The notes under the pieces: generated by a model
The model's database searches: none
Told to the model about the DNA's origin: nothing
What the model saw: the letters and a program-made list of their open reading frames with translations, nothing else
Made by a program: the position numbers and the translations under genes
In this document: one piece after another, positions 33,401 to 44,329 of the stretch
Layout of the letters: every line of letters begins with the position of its first letter
Numbering within the stretch: the stretch's first letter is position 1
Source of the DNA: Wyeomyia smithii
Lineage: Eukaryota > Arthropoda > Insecta > Diptera > Culicidae
Direction: 5' to 3'
NCBI RefSeq assembly: GCF_029784165.1
Contig: NC_073696.1
Coordinates: 81,838,220-81,902,219, forward strand
DNA length: 64,000 nt

Positions 33401-35160
33401 TTTTATTACGCTCATGTAGCCTGATACTTTCCCTGAAAAAAGGGCTAGTGGCTAAGGACACCAAAATCCTCAAGAATGGTTGAACAGTTATAATCCTTCA
33501 TTTTTTCCGGTTTGAGTTTTTGAAGTGCACCTATGTTGGCCAGTGTAGTATACTCGCTATCATGCGGCTATGCGATGCTTGTGATAATGTTAGAGGTTTA
33601 TCGCTCTTTTATGACCGCTATGATATTTATTTTCATGCTTCTTTCCTCTTGCATTGACAGAAATAATTTAAGCAGGAGAATGCATTTCTTGGTCTAAAAT
33701 AATCATATTAGGATAAAAAAAATTACATGTGATTCAGATCTTTTATAGTACTCAGCAATGTTCAACTTATTACTATTTCATTTTTGACAAGTTCACTACA
33801 GCACATGTCCCACATGCTGCAAAATGAAAAATGGCGAGCTCTCAGAAATTCTGTAACATATCGACTGCACATCGCAAGCTCCGCCTCCACATGATGACAC
33901 AGACGACTAAAATGAGTAGAATGACATATCAACGATAAGACAAAAAAAGGTAAATAGATTACTACAGGTTCTCATTTCTCAGCCGATAATCGAACAAGCC
34001 CTGTGACAAACTGTTATAAATTTCCCGAAACTCCATAAACAGGTTCCAAGTTGAAGGAAAAAATAATGCTGGATGGTTAAATCGCTCCTAATCCACGTCC
34101 AAGAAGCCCTTCATGTGCTTTCCATTCAGCGTAAGTGCTTCTCAGTGGTCTGAATGAAGCAAACCTTAGTTTCATTCATGTGTCCACCCGTGTCTTCCCT
34201 CGCTGCCACCAGTGCGGCACAAGTCAACCATGAAAACCTGACGAATTCCAACTAAAAACCTCAACTTGACTGACTGATAGGCAATGAACGGATTTCTGCT
34301 TTATCGATTTTTGTGGACAACGCTAGCAGTGAACAAACATCAACGCGTGACAAACGCGCTAGGCTCTGGCAGGGTACATCATTGGTTGCCGTCCACGAAC
34401 TCATTTGGGCATATGAGTATCTATGCATTATCGCTAAGAGAAAACCGCACATAATAAAAAATGTCGTATCTCCTCAATGTTGCTTTCGGTGTCTCTCGCC
34501 AAGGGGAAGAGCTGCAGCGCATACCGTTAAATGGGGTAACCTGAAAAGCTCTGCTCTGCTCTTTGCCTATCTAAAGTTTGGTTTATAGCTCTACGTATAA
34601 AATATATATAAATTTTTCTAAATTACACTGGTCGCAAAATGAAAAAGAACGACACCAAAGTTCACAGGAATGGTTGAATAAAAAAATTCTATGTCGTGCA
34701 CCTACGCACGCATGAGATGGCCCTGCAACCTTAAGCGTATAGCCTTTCGTTGTAAACTGAATTAGTAAGGGTTAAAGGTAATCAACGTTTTTGAAATTCT
34801 CTTTCCTTCAAGTCGCAAAAAAAAGGTTTTTAAAATGCGTTTTTTCTCGATTTGATGCCCATGGAATATTAGCCAATTTTTTATTTATGAGCAGCACTGC
34901 CATCTGATCATCGAGAATGACCTTCTGTGTCACTTTTGTGATCGAAGCACTCTACTTCCTCCTCAATATCGATACTGATAGGCATCATGCCGGAAAAGAG
35001 CAGATTGCGTCGTACGATACCGTACGATACGCACTCGCTACCCTCACGCTCATGAGCCTGTTGCTATTTTCCAGTTTGCCCCGATAACTATTAGTACCTA
35101 GTGGTTTCGACCACAATGGCTTACCATACCTAAGTATGGACGAAACCACGCTGAGTTTCA
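30430..35160. other. Long stretch without recognisable features
   Basis: About 4.7 kb of AT-rich DNA. I see no transposon motif, tRNA-like head or long open frame. The longest frames (31335-31562 plus, 32046-32255 plus, 34313-34588 plus) have no recognisable domains. Exons of an intron-rich gene or distal regulatory DNA could lie here, but nothing in the sequence lets me call them. Confidence 0.4.
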
Positions 35161-37007
35161 AAGAACGTTGATGGTCAGGGTGGTAGTCTCTGACTGTTGT
35201 CTAAATTTACGGTTTCTCACAACCATGGTCATCCAGTCCTCGACCTTGCATATGTTATCCGCGACCGTCAGCTCAACCTCTCCAATCGACTCGCCTCCGA
35301 TCGACCTCAAGCGTTATGTAGTTCTTCCCGGTCCTGTGTCTGAGTATGGAGAAGGGGTCTTCCAGCTTGCAAACACTGGCAAGTATTTCGCTGATCGTAA
35401 TATTTCACCAACTGATATTCCCGCACCTTTTAGTCATTCACCGACAAATCAATCTGTCATTGAGACTAACACTGGACTACGGATAGTATACCATAGCGTT
35501 CGCGGACTGCGGACTAAAATAGACGATTTCTTTTTGACCGTTATCGAATGTAAGTACGACGTTGTTGTTTTTGCCGAAATCTGGCTGGACGACCAGATTC
35601 ACTCAGTGCATCTTTTTGGTGGTGAATTTACCGTTTATCGGTGCGACCGCAATCAGAAAAAGCGGTCTCTAACCGCTTTAGCAGCTACTTCGACCCTACT
35701 CCAGTTTGTGATACACTGAAACAGTTGTGGGTATTAGTTACAATGCCGGCTCACAAAATCAGTATCGGTGTCATCTATTTGCCCCCTGATCGCAGTGCCG
35801 ATGGTGTTGCTGTCGCAAACCACGTCCAATCCATCGGATCTGTTTTGTCGATTACAACCAACCTGGATTGATTTGGGGCCACTCAAATAATAATACAGCA
35901 GTCGTCGACTTTCTCCAGTCGCAGATCTCAGCTGCCAGTTTTGCCTTGTTGGATGGATTCAGCCTACGTCATCTGTCTCAAATGAATTACGTCAATAACA
36001 GTAATGACCGTCTTCTTGATTTGGTTCTCACTAATTCCGATACCTTATGTGAGCTTTCCGAGGGAGATGAGCCGTTAGTACCTCTCAACTCCAATCACCC
36101 AGCGCTAGGTATAACGGTACATCAAATGGCACCTCTTCAATTCGAGGATTGTCCAACTGAACCAAGTTTAGATTTCCGCAGAGCTGATACCGAAAACCTG
36201 AGCGCTACTATCTCTCAAATTGATTTGCAATTCTTGGAGAGCGACCCTCCTCTTGATGATGCTATGGTTTATTTTACCAACGCCATCAAAAATGCATTTG
36301 TTAATTGTGTCTCTTCTCGCCGACCGGTATCAAAGCCCCCTTGGTCTACCACTCGCTTGCGGCATTTGAAGCGACAGCGATCTTCGGCATTGCGCAAATA
36401 TTCCAGAATGCGAAACACTTTGACGAAACAAGCATTCAATCATGCTAGTAATTCCTACCGGATCTATAATCGCTTTATGTACAAACGGTATACTTTTCGG
36501 ATTCAGAGTTCTCTTAGACGAAACCCTCGACTCTTTTGGTCGTTTGTTAACAGCAAAATAAAAGAAGGCCTACCTTAAAACATGTTTTTGGGTGATCGTC
36601 ACGGTAACACGACAGTTGAGAAGTGCGAATTATTTGCTCAACACTCTCGGCAGATTTTCCGTAGCTCCACTGCCACAACTGCAAAGATAGACTTAGCTCT
36701 GAATAGTATCCCCAGTGATGTCATTGACTTCAGCTCATTTCTGATAACCAACCAGCAAGTGGAAGCTGCAATTGATAAAATGTGTACTTCGTTTGCTCCT
36801 GGGCCCGATGACATTCTTTGCTGCGCTCTGAAAAAATGTAAAGCTGAATTTATACACCCGCTAAGATTATTGTTTAACTTGTCGCTTAGACGATGTGTGT
36901 TTATACGGACTTAAAAGCAGCATTTGATCGCGTTGATCACAAAATCATGCTTGCTAAGATGGAAAAATTAGGAGCAGCTTCAGCTATCGTACAATGGTTG
37001 AGGGGCC

Positions 37008-37092
37008 GTTCCTAAACCACGTGGTCATGTTTTGATCACTTTTTATAACCCTCGTACCCCCCCGTGGTCTTTCGTGATCTATGGTCCTATTT
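37008..37092. mobile_element. Short insertion resembling a G/C-run MITE
   Basis: Relative to CR1 copy B, about 85 bp are added after TGGTTGAGG. The insert starts GGGGCCGTTCCTAAACCACG, has a C7 run in the middle and ends in GGTCC. The style (CCACGTGG near the end, central C run) recalls the short G-rich MITEs at 41879 and 61646, but a full inverted repeat is not evident. Confidence 0.5.
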
Positions 37093-37217
37093 AGTAGATA
37101 GAACGTTATGCGTTAGGATTGGATCACAGCAATCTGCATGTTTCTCGAATATATCGGGTGTCCCGCAAGGTAGTAATTGGGACCACTGCTTTTTTCGTTA
37201 TATATAAATGACGCATC

Positions 37218-37424
37218 TCCCAGATGGTCTCGAGGTACGATGCTGGCCTGACAAGCCAGTCGTCGTAGGTTCGAGTCTCGGCTCGGGAGAGACAGTTAGT
37301 GTCAGTAGGATCGTATCGCTAGCCCCGCAATTGTCCTGTACACTAAACAGTCGGCTGCGAAGTCTGTGTATAAATAAACAGAAGGTCAAGTTCCGAATCC
37401 TGAATGTAGCACCAAGACTTGGCT
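37218..37424 (+). mobile_element. tRNA-derived SINE (group c) with 12-bp TSD
   Basis: It begins TCCCAGATGGTCTCGAGG, with an A-box-like TGGTCTCGAGGTACG and a B-box-like GGTTCGAGTCTCG, followed by a body of about 130 bp. Direct repeats AAATGACGCATC at 37206-37217 and 37425-37436 bracket it exactly, and removing it restores the CR1 copy A sequence. A minus-strand relative lies at 43727-43917. The perfect duplication makes this one of the youngest insertions in the window. Confidence 0.9.
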
Positions 37425-37911
37425 AAATGACGCATCGTTAGTACTACCAGAAAATTGGCGCATGTTTTTCGCGGATGATGTTAAACTGTTAAAGATTATA
37501 CGGAATATCACAGACTGTGAACAGCTCCAGCGACTAGTCGACTTTTTTCACAACTGGTGTTCTAACAACTTAGTAACAGTTAGTATCCAGAAATGTTGTA
37601 TCTCATTCAATAGAAAAAATGACCCGATACTGTACAGATATAGCACGTCTGGTCAAGCTTTGACTAGAGTTAATCAGGTTCGAGATTTGGGTGTTACACT
37701 ATCGACCCCATACGCTCTATGTCAGCCAGCTTCAACGACGTAGCAGCACTATTTGACTTTAACATGTCGATAACAATGTTCAGGCGACTCCTCCGTCGAC
37801 GACAATCCTAAGTGTTGTGTTTGTTAATATTTGTATTAGCCTTAAGATATTTTATCATTAAGACCACCAATGTGTCAGATGATAACAAATAAAAAATAAC
37901 GAAATAACAAA

Positions 37912-39100
37912 GCCGACGATTACAACCTCTGCGGGGGCTTCAGCTTCAACACTTAGTCGTACATGACACTCCACAACACCGGACCCAAGATGGAACCTTA
38001 TAGTACTCCCGCGGTGTTTGGGACGCACTTTTGACCCTCCTCCCTGTACTACTCGATTCTGGAAATAGTTTCCCAGAATCTTGTACAGCGACACCGGTAC
38101 ATAAATGCTCCTGTGCGCAAGCGTTATCGAGTCCTAGTTGGCGCTATTGAGCGCATTCGTTACATCGAGCATGACGATTGCGCAATAGCAAATGCCCCTT
38201 CTCTTACGCTGGAGTGCTACCTCAACCGTCTTCTTGACGGAAAGAATATCATCGTGAACCTGCTCTTTCGAAGGCCGAACTGCATCCTTGACATGACTAT
38301 CGTGGCTCACGAATTGGAGGTCCGGCAGGTTGGCGTGGTCTTGCATCGCTGGTCTATGTCTGAGATACTGGGAGGTCGGACGTGAGACAGAATCGCCGGA
38401 GACAAAGAACTTGTCTCGTGGCGTGGAAAAAGTCCCTCGATGATACGCTCTAGCATCCCCGGTGATCGCTCTGCAGGCGCCAACACGTCTTTGTCTTGGC
38501 CGTTACGAACCCGTGAGCGTTACCCCACGGATTCGGATTGGCACTTAACCGCACTGTTCAGCGACAGTCTTGCAGACCCGAGTGCTGCACGGCTCTGTTC
38601 GTGCGCATTGCATCCTCTGTCCATTGCGGAGGTCCGCTATTGTGTCAATCCACCAGTCAACCGGTATCTTTCCATTCCTAGGTTGACGAGACCACGATAG
38701 TGTGGAAACTAATTGATCAGCACTCGGACAAAATGCGATGTGTTTTTCCAAAGATTACAACAAGGTCTTACCCCTCTGGTTTGAACAGCGACTTCCCCAC
38801 TCAACAGCCCAAGCGTTGATGTCAACCGCCACCTTCAACGGCGTTAGACTCGTCAGCTCCATGGTTACGAGGTCAGCTCCATGGTCAATAGACTAACGTG
38901 GTGGAGCGGTGGAGTGTAGCAACTGCACTAGAACACTCTGTTCACTTTGACAACCGCGTATCCTTCGTTTGAAGATGACGCAACCTCCAAACGGGGAACT
39001 GGACTTATCCACGACCACGTTGTCGTTCCCGGGAGGGATACGGTTAGGGTCTGATACGATGGCGATGTCCAACAACAACACAGAGGCTGCTTGGAATATT
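37912..39100 (-). pseudogene. Second R1-clade copy, heavily decayed
   Basis: In element orientation: EN start near 39090 (matching 24390-24360, GGCTGCTTGG region), linker at 38750-38600 (PRNGKIPVDWWIDTIADLRN, compare KPPVHWWTDAIADLRS in the better copy), RT palm start at 38175-38130 (MLDVTNALNSANW), then SILGPVLWSVMY at about 38015-37960 and EVVIVGF at 37925, where it stops just before the expected catalytic ADD. Many stops and small indels. The break point coincides with the 3' end of CR1 copy A. Confidence 0.78.
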
Positions 39101-39109
39101 ATTGGTTAT

Positions 39110-39730
39110 TGCAATTCAAGCTAAGGTGTCAGATGATTAAAACAAACAGTACGTAGTTTTGATAGAACGTTTTCAAATACTTGAACCCATTACTTTGTCA
39201 TATCATAGATTTTTAAAAGCACGGTTCCTCAACGCCAATAATTTATTTCAAGGGTTATAATTTGCGCTGGGATTTCAAACTGATCATTTCAAAGCAAAGA
39301 ACCGTTTCATTTAATTTTCATACGAACATCGGTCAAATCACCAAGAATCTTTATAAACATGTTTTAAGTATTTATTGAAGCTTTTTAGAGGTTTAAAAGA
39401 TTCATCATGAAAAAAAATACAAATTATTGAAAGTTAGCTATAGCATAATATACTCCCCTATACAATTTTCTTGAACTGTTTTTCCATGTGAAAGTCTGAG
39501 GCTATTCGGATCGTTTTCCCCACTATCGTGAAATACGAATCTTATGTAAAATAAATCGTAACGAATCTCATGTTAAATAAATCATGTTAAATTAATCATG
39601 ACATTTTCGGACAAATTACAGGGCGATAATTTTTGAACTTGGTCGATCGGCAAAGTGCCTCGACAAATTGTAAATAAAAACGAAATTTGACCAAACAGTA
39701 AACGTGTACCTTTTATATAACTAATAACAC
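39110..39730. other. No recognisable gene
   Basis: AT-rich stretch between the R1 relic and the transposase relic. TAAATAAATCATGTTAAAT-type short repeats occur near 39545-39600. It may include the 5' flank or terminal repeat of the transposon at 39740, which I cannot delimit. Confidence 0.4.
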
Positions 39731-39759
39731 GACCAGTCGACTCTGTCAAGTGACGTTTA

Positions 39760-40450
39760 GTTGAGAAAAAGGCGTTGTCGGAAGAAGACCATCGTAAATT
39801 GATTTGCAATTTTTGTGAGAGAAATGAAGAGAAATCTAAAAGTGAAGTGTTGCACTATTTTAAAGATCTTGGATATGAAAAAACCTTCATTTACATTATT
39901 GTCAAACTGTTCGAGAACGGAAATACCTTCAAAAAAATCTGGTTTTGGACGAAAATGCACTTTGCAAGAGAGCAAAGTTCGAGCGAAATTAAGAGCGTAA
40001 ACGCCTGGTCGGTCGGCGAAATTATATCGTGAGCTGGGCAATGTATATAAGATTGATCCAAAAACGGGGAACAAGTATCTGCATGAAATGGGTTTAAAAC
40101 TTAGAATATAAGTACCATAAAATTGACAAAGTAGTGTTTTGGCCAGACCTTGCATTGCCACACTATACCAATGCAACTTTAGCGCATTTGCGGCAAGGCA
40201 ATATCGAGGTTAATCCGAAAGGATACAATCCTCAAAATGTGCCACAGCTGCAGTCTATTGAAACTTTCTGAGCAAATTTGAAGCGAATAGTCTACCATAA
40301 AGGTTACAAAGCAAAAACTGTCGATTGTTTCATAGAAAATTCAAGAAGGAGCTCAAAACAATTGAAACATCCGGAATTCAGGAAGCTATAAAGCAAGTAC
40401 CTCAGAGGATCAGGAAATCAGCGCGATGTGGAGCTGAGTTTTTCTTATGA
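39760..40450 (+). pseudogene. Decayed IS630-Tc1-mariner transposase
   Basis: The N-terminal part (39775-39960) reads EEDHRKLICNF and LGYEKTFIYIIVKLFENG, resembling the helix-turn-helix of mariner-type transposases. After a gap near 40050-40100, the C-terminal catalytic part reads VFWPDLALPHYTNATLAHL (40130-40190), NPQNVPQLQSIETF, and after a stop ANLKRIVYHKGYKAKT. The WPDLA..HY aspartate and the PQ..SIE glutamate match the second and third catalytic positions of this superfamily. The region with the first aspartate is missing, so there is an internal deletion plus stops. No inverted termini were found. Confidence 0.75.
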
Positions 40451-40673
40451 GGTTTGTTAATGAGTTACATTACTTGAACAAACAATCAAGTATAGAAAAA
40501 TAAGTTGCGCAAGATTTTCATTTAGAATTGAAAGTTTGTGCGGATTTTATTCCTCATACGTTCTAAAGGTGATAATCTTCAAGAATATATGCTGACTTTC
40601 TTTACAATTGAAAACTCAACTGCTCGGGTTTCAAATATAATAAAATATTCCTAATAAGACAAGCAACCCCCAT

Positions 40674-40940
40674 TTACGGTATAGTAAAAAACCGTACAGC
40701 CACACTACGAAGCCATATCACCCCGTCCATGATCCACATTTGATGGTTTTGGTGGCTGGTTGGTAGTTCTAGAGAATTTCTCAATGGGCAGCGGCGGTGC
40801 ACACACTGCAAGGTGGCCCAGAAAACTAGAAGAACGTAACCAACCGTAATGCCGACAGACCATACAACAACAGGCTGTTCCAATATCAGATTACGAGCAG
40901 CAGCCGCCACCCATCGCCGCCGACCAGTATCTCCGAGTCT
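40674..40940 (-). other. Unidentified open frame with one possible membrane segment
   Basis: A minus-strand frame of about 80-90 codons contains VVWSVGITVGYVLLVFWATL (about 40860-40800), a plausible single transmembrane segment, followed by a Cys/Arg-rich stretch. There is no in-frame ATG upstream of the hydrophobic stretch that I trust. It could be part of a spliced exon, but no homology is recognised and splice sites cannot be confirmed. Chance frame is the main alternative. Confidence 0.2.
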
Positions 40941-41187
40941 CCACCACTTTACTCTGCCGCTAGACGCTGCCTGATGATGACGCCGTCGAAGAAATGAGAT
41001 GAGTTAGCGATGTTTGAAAAACTGTACGAAGATGTGCATGTTGAAAATTAAGTTAAGATGATAATTAAATTTGCCCAAGTTCACTCGGACATGTGGAACT
41101 GTTCGTATTCACTTTAATTAAACTGGAGCGGAATCATGTCCAAACATAGAATCATTACTTGGATTTTTTTTGTCACAAACTGAACTA

Positions 41188-41351
41188 CAGTCGAATCCCT
41201 CTATTACGACAGTTTATATAGAGACAAATCTCTCTATAGCGACATTTTCAATGGTCCCTTCTGCTATATATTCATAAAAAATCTTCGTTTTATTGCGACA
41301 ATTCTCTATAACGACGGTCCCTTGCGATGTCGCTATAAAGCGATTCAACTG
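41188..41351. mobile_element. Small Tc1-mariner-like MITE (164 bp)
   Basis: The ends CAGTCGAATC and GATTCAACTG are imperfect inverted repeats flanked by TA (41186-41187, 41352-41353). Internal TCTCTATAGCGAC and CTATAAAGCGA motifs recur in both halves. There is no open frame. The end sequence and TA duplication support the superfamily. Confidence 0.78.
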
Positions 41352-41878
41352 TAATCAGGGATGTTGTCAATGGTCAGTAAAAATCAGTTCACATTTGTAG
41401 CTTCAATATCTAGTTGTCAGATTCTGTGCACGAACAGCCAGTATTTTTCGAATTGCTAGAACTTTTAAATTAAATCTGTTAACCTCACTATCACTGATTC
41501 ATCATAACAGTGCCATCTTTGCTGCAGTATTCAACACTTCACATTAAGTCATCGTCGTGGTTTGAATCACTACAACTGGCGACATGCTCCGTTTAGCTGC
41601 CAGTACAGCGTCGGATCTGTGGTTTCACCAGAGAAAGCAATCCTTAGCATATGCAGTAACAAATGGAAAATGTGTCATTTAGGAAACATTAGAATTGTGA
41701 GAGCTGGGCTTTTTTACGGTAAGCAAGGCTTCAAAGGGCTGAACTTGTGGTGTTTGTTACTGCTATCTGCTAACATTTGTTGAATTCATTTTGTCGTTGT
41801 TGCTTGTATTTGTTGCTTTATTTCTTCATCGACTAACTGACTGTTGAACTATTGTGCTAAATTAATTTAATCTAAGGA

Positions 41879-42128
41879 GTTGTACACAAGTTACGTAACG
41901 CATGAAGGGGGGAGGGGGGTTGAGTTTGCGTTTCTTATTGTTACATACGGGGGAGGGGGTTAGTTGAAACAGTTATGTAACTGTGATTTTCTTTCAAAAT
42001 CGAAAATTTTGCGGGGCTTAGCGTTACGTAGCTTGAGGGGGGGGAGTCATATTGAACGTTACTTATCGTAACACAGGGGGGAAGGGGCCTCAAATCTAAA
42101 TTGTTAGCGTTACGTAATTTGTGTACGA
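41879..42128. mobile_element. G-rich MITE with 23-bp inverted ends
   Basis: The left end (41879-41901, GTTGTACACAAGTTACGTAAC...) is the approximate reverse complement of the right end (42106-42128, ...GTTACGTAATTTGTGTACGAC). Inside are G runs (41907-41920, 41951-41959, 42038-42047, 42076-42088) and repeated TTACGTAACG-like motifs on both strands. It is non-coding. The superfamily is unknown. Confidence 0.72.
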
Positions 42129-42129
42129 C

Positions 42130-43720
42130 GCCTAATTGCTAGATAAACATTCCGTAATGTTTTCCGCGCAATTTTGTGCGTAATCATACTAACCGGCTTC
42201 ATGAAAACCATTGTTGTATGTTAACCCGGAAAATAATCATATTCATAATTCTAGATCAATAGCTCGTTCACAATCTGTGTGAAAGTTTAATTTGTAACAC
42301 AATTATTCTCATAGGTGCATCGTTGAACCTGCAATTTTTTGTAGATTTTATTTCCATTTTCCCATGTCTCTTTAAGTGATGTTTTTAATAAATCCTTAAA
42401 AATTAATGTCTCCCAGTTTCCAATAAATACCATACAGCAGAGAAAATCGTTTATTTCTCATCACGGCAGCGCCCTTATCTCAGATCGAAATATAATTTAC
42501 ACATAAATTTCATATCCATAAACAAGTGTCCAACGCTATTCGGAAACAAATATTTCATTTGCATCGCTCACCCGTTGCCGTGTGGATGCACTGGATGATA
42601 ACCTTACAGGCCCATCTCTCACCCCGGAGGACCACGACCCGTTGGACAACAGGCACAAGTGGAAAATGGTACACTGTTATCGATATTATAGACCGTCACG
42701 CTGCAGATACGAAACAACGAGAATGAGGAAGTGGTGGGAGCCGTGTGTCCAATAATACAAATTGACACTCCAACGACTGAATGTGTGTTCTTGATGATAC
42801 ACCTTGGCCTGCGCTGCTGGTTGGTTCCAAGCAGTCGGTAGCGTAGCCAAGGTGTTAGTAATGAACTAATGAGCAGCTGCAACACGTAAGTTAGTAGTTC
42901 TTATCATGCACAATCATTTGAATGTGTGAATCAAAAACCTCAATTTTACCACTGTCAACCACCCGTTCCTCCAAAAAGTATACTGATCTAATTTTATGGA
43001 CCATGAAGAAAAAAAAGCTTTCCATCACCACCATAAGCCGTTAAACGAAAAGTATTGGGACTACCCAGTGCGTCGATATATGCCATCAAGATGAGCGAGA
43101 GGAGCCGAACAAGCACCCCTGACGGTGCCTCTGGCTGCGCTGGAAACAAAGTCAACAACGAAGTGATAATTATTAATCAATTTATGAGCCTCATAAAAGC
43201 TGTATGCATTCACACTGTGTGAGATCCGCGGTTGGTCGTCATCGTTAGTTTATTGCACGCGATCCCGGCCGCGAGATATGGTCGTGGTGGGTATAAATTG
43301 ATGGAGTATTCGGGTATTTCAGTGTATGCGATGCTACGATCATTCGATGGTCGTGAGTTTACTACATTGCCAAACTGCACACAGCTTTATTATTGATGTT
43401 ATTGATTTATTGTTGATAGCAAAAAATAGGCATCATATCTGGTGATACTAGAACGGTGTTTGTTGGTAGTGGTGACGAATTGCGTAATAAATCAAACGGC
43501 AGTCTCTGCGAAATAGAGTGACGACAACAGCAGATAATTAAGATAAGAGCAATATAAATAACTTATTACCACTGAAAATTGAAAAATCATCTACATATCT
43601 ACAACAATTTTAAAAGATGATACTTACGGAAAACAGTAATTTCGTGACCAACTAAAACAAAATAGTTATCGAATGACAGGTTTTGCAGGAGTCGTTTAAG
43701 CGGTGATAGTAAAGCAGAGC
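42130..43720. other. No recognisable gene
   Basis: About 1.6 kb with no domain, tRNA-like head or inverted-repeat element that I can support. The open frames at 42526-42726 (plus) and 42619-42885 (minus) overlap each other and lack recognisable motifs. Confidence 0.4.
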
Positions 43721-43726
43721 ATATAT

Positions 43727-43917
43727 AGTCTTGGTGCTACATTCCGATTCAGAACTTGACCTTCTGTTTTTCTTGGAAACAGACTTCGCAGCAAACTGTT
43801 GAGTACAGGAGGATTGCGGGCTACGATCTTACACACTAACAGTCTCTCCCGAACCAAGACTCGAACCTACGACGACTGGTTTCGCAGTACCGCATCATAC
43901 CTCGAAGCCAGCTGTGG
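43727..43917 (-). mobile_element. tRNA-derived SINE (group c), minus strand
   Basis: In reverse complement it reads a head with GCTTCGAGGTATGATGC and the B-box-like GGTTCGAGTCTTGG, then a body ending AATGTAGCACCAAGACT, collinear with 37218-37424. The first bases of the head are diverged (CCACAGCTGG), and no clear target duplication is visible, so it is older than the plus-strand copy. Confidence 0.8.
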
Positions 43918-44016
43918 AAGGATTGGAGTTAGTATATTTCCTAGTACTATACAAAAAACACAGGGTCCGGCAATCGAACTACTACATTACATGAACACTA
44001 ATTATTACGTTGCATA

Positions 44017-44135
44017 AGGCCCAAATACACACACGGCGCAATGACACCTTCTCCATATAAAAAAGGCGTAATCGCTATCCCGCCTTCCATTTTGTATGGA
44101 GAAGGCGTCATTACGCCGTGTGTATATTTGGGCCT
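44017..44135. mobile_element. Palindromic MITE (119 bp)
   Basis: AGGCCCAAATACACACACGG at the left is matched by CCGTGTGTATATTTGGGCCT at the right. The complementarity continues inward (GGCGCAATGACACCTTCTCC and its near complement), with a short central loop around 44060-44095. No target duplication could be assigned with confidence (TA-rich flanks). Confidence 0.85.
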
Positions 44136-44329
44136 ATAGGAAACTACATTGGACGATCTCTTTTGTAATCGCCGAGTGAAAAAATACAACTATTCTACGG
44201 TTCATTTCGAGCTCGGAATGACCAGCGAATTCATCAATCCTGAACCTTGTGGACTTTGCTATCTAATATATGTTTTAAGCCGAAGTCTGCTCTAAAAAAC
44301 ATGAAGGTGTGGAAGTCCTGGAATTATAT

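Larger units (their letters stand above)
35168..37745 (+). pseudogene. CR1-type ORF2 remnant (endonuclease and RT pieces)
   Basis: The endonuclease N-terminus lies at 35330-35700 (EYGEGVFQLA, GLRIVYHSVRGLRTKIDDF, EIWLDDQIHS). EN continues at 35720-36130 in other frames, the linker runs to 36575, and RT begins at 36720 (FAPGPDDI). At about 36895 the sequence jumps from RRCVF to TDLKAAFD, so roughly 280 bp are missing relative to copy B. The catalytic segment MFFADDVKLLK survives at 37462-37494, then the C-terminal domain is mostly lost. Stops and frameshifts are numerous. Confidence 0.8.
35168..37910 (+). mobile_element. CR1-type non-LTR retrotransposon, copy A (decayed)
   Basis: Homologous to copy B (50700-54941) from about 35330 onward, ending with the shared 3' terminus TTATCATTAAGACCACCAAT and AAATAAC-like repeats (37853-37910). 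It lacks ORF1 and most of the RT palm, has an inserted 85-bp foreign piece near 37008 and a SINE at 37218-37424, and is cut by a large deletion near 37745. The 3' repeat end without an A tail is typical of the CR1 group. Confidence 0.82.

Noticed and set aside
34313..34588. 91-codon plus-strand frame as a small gene
   Set aside because: It overlaps a minus-strand frame of similar size, lacks motifs and has no supporting context.
37218..37290. Possible tRNA gene at the start of SINE-c
   Set aside because: No complete cloverleaf with a matched acceptor stem is visible, and the unit is a 207-bp insertion with a 12-bp duplication shared with another copy.
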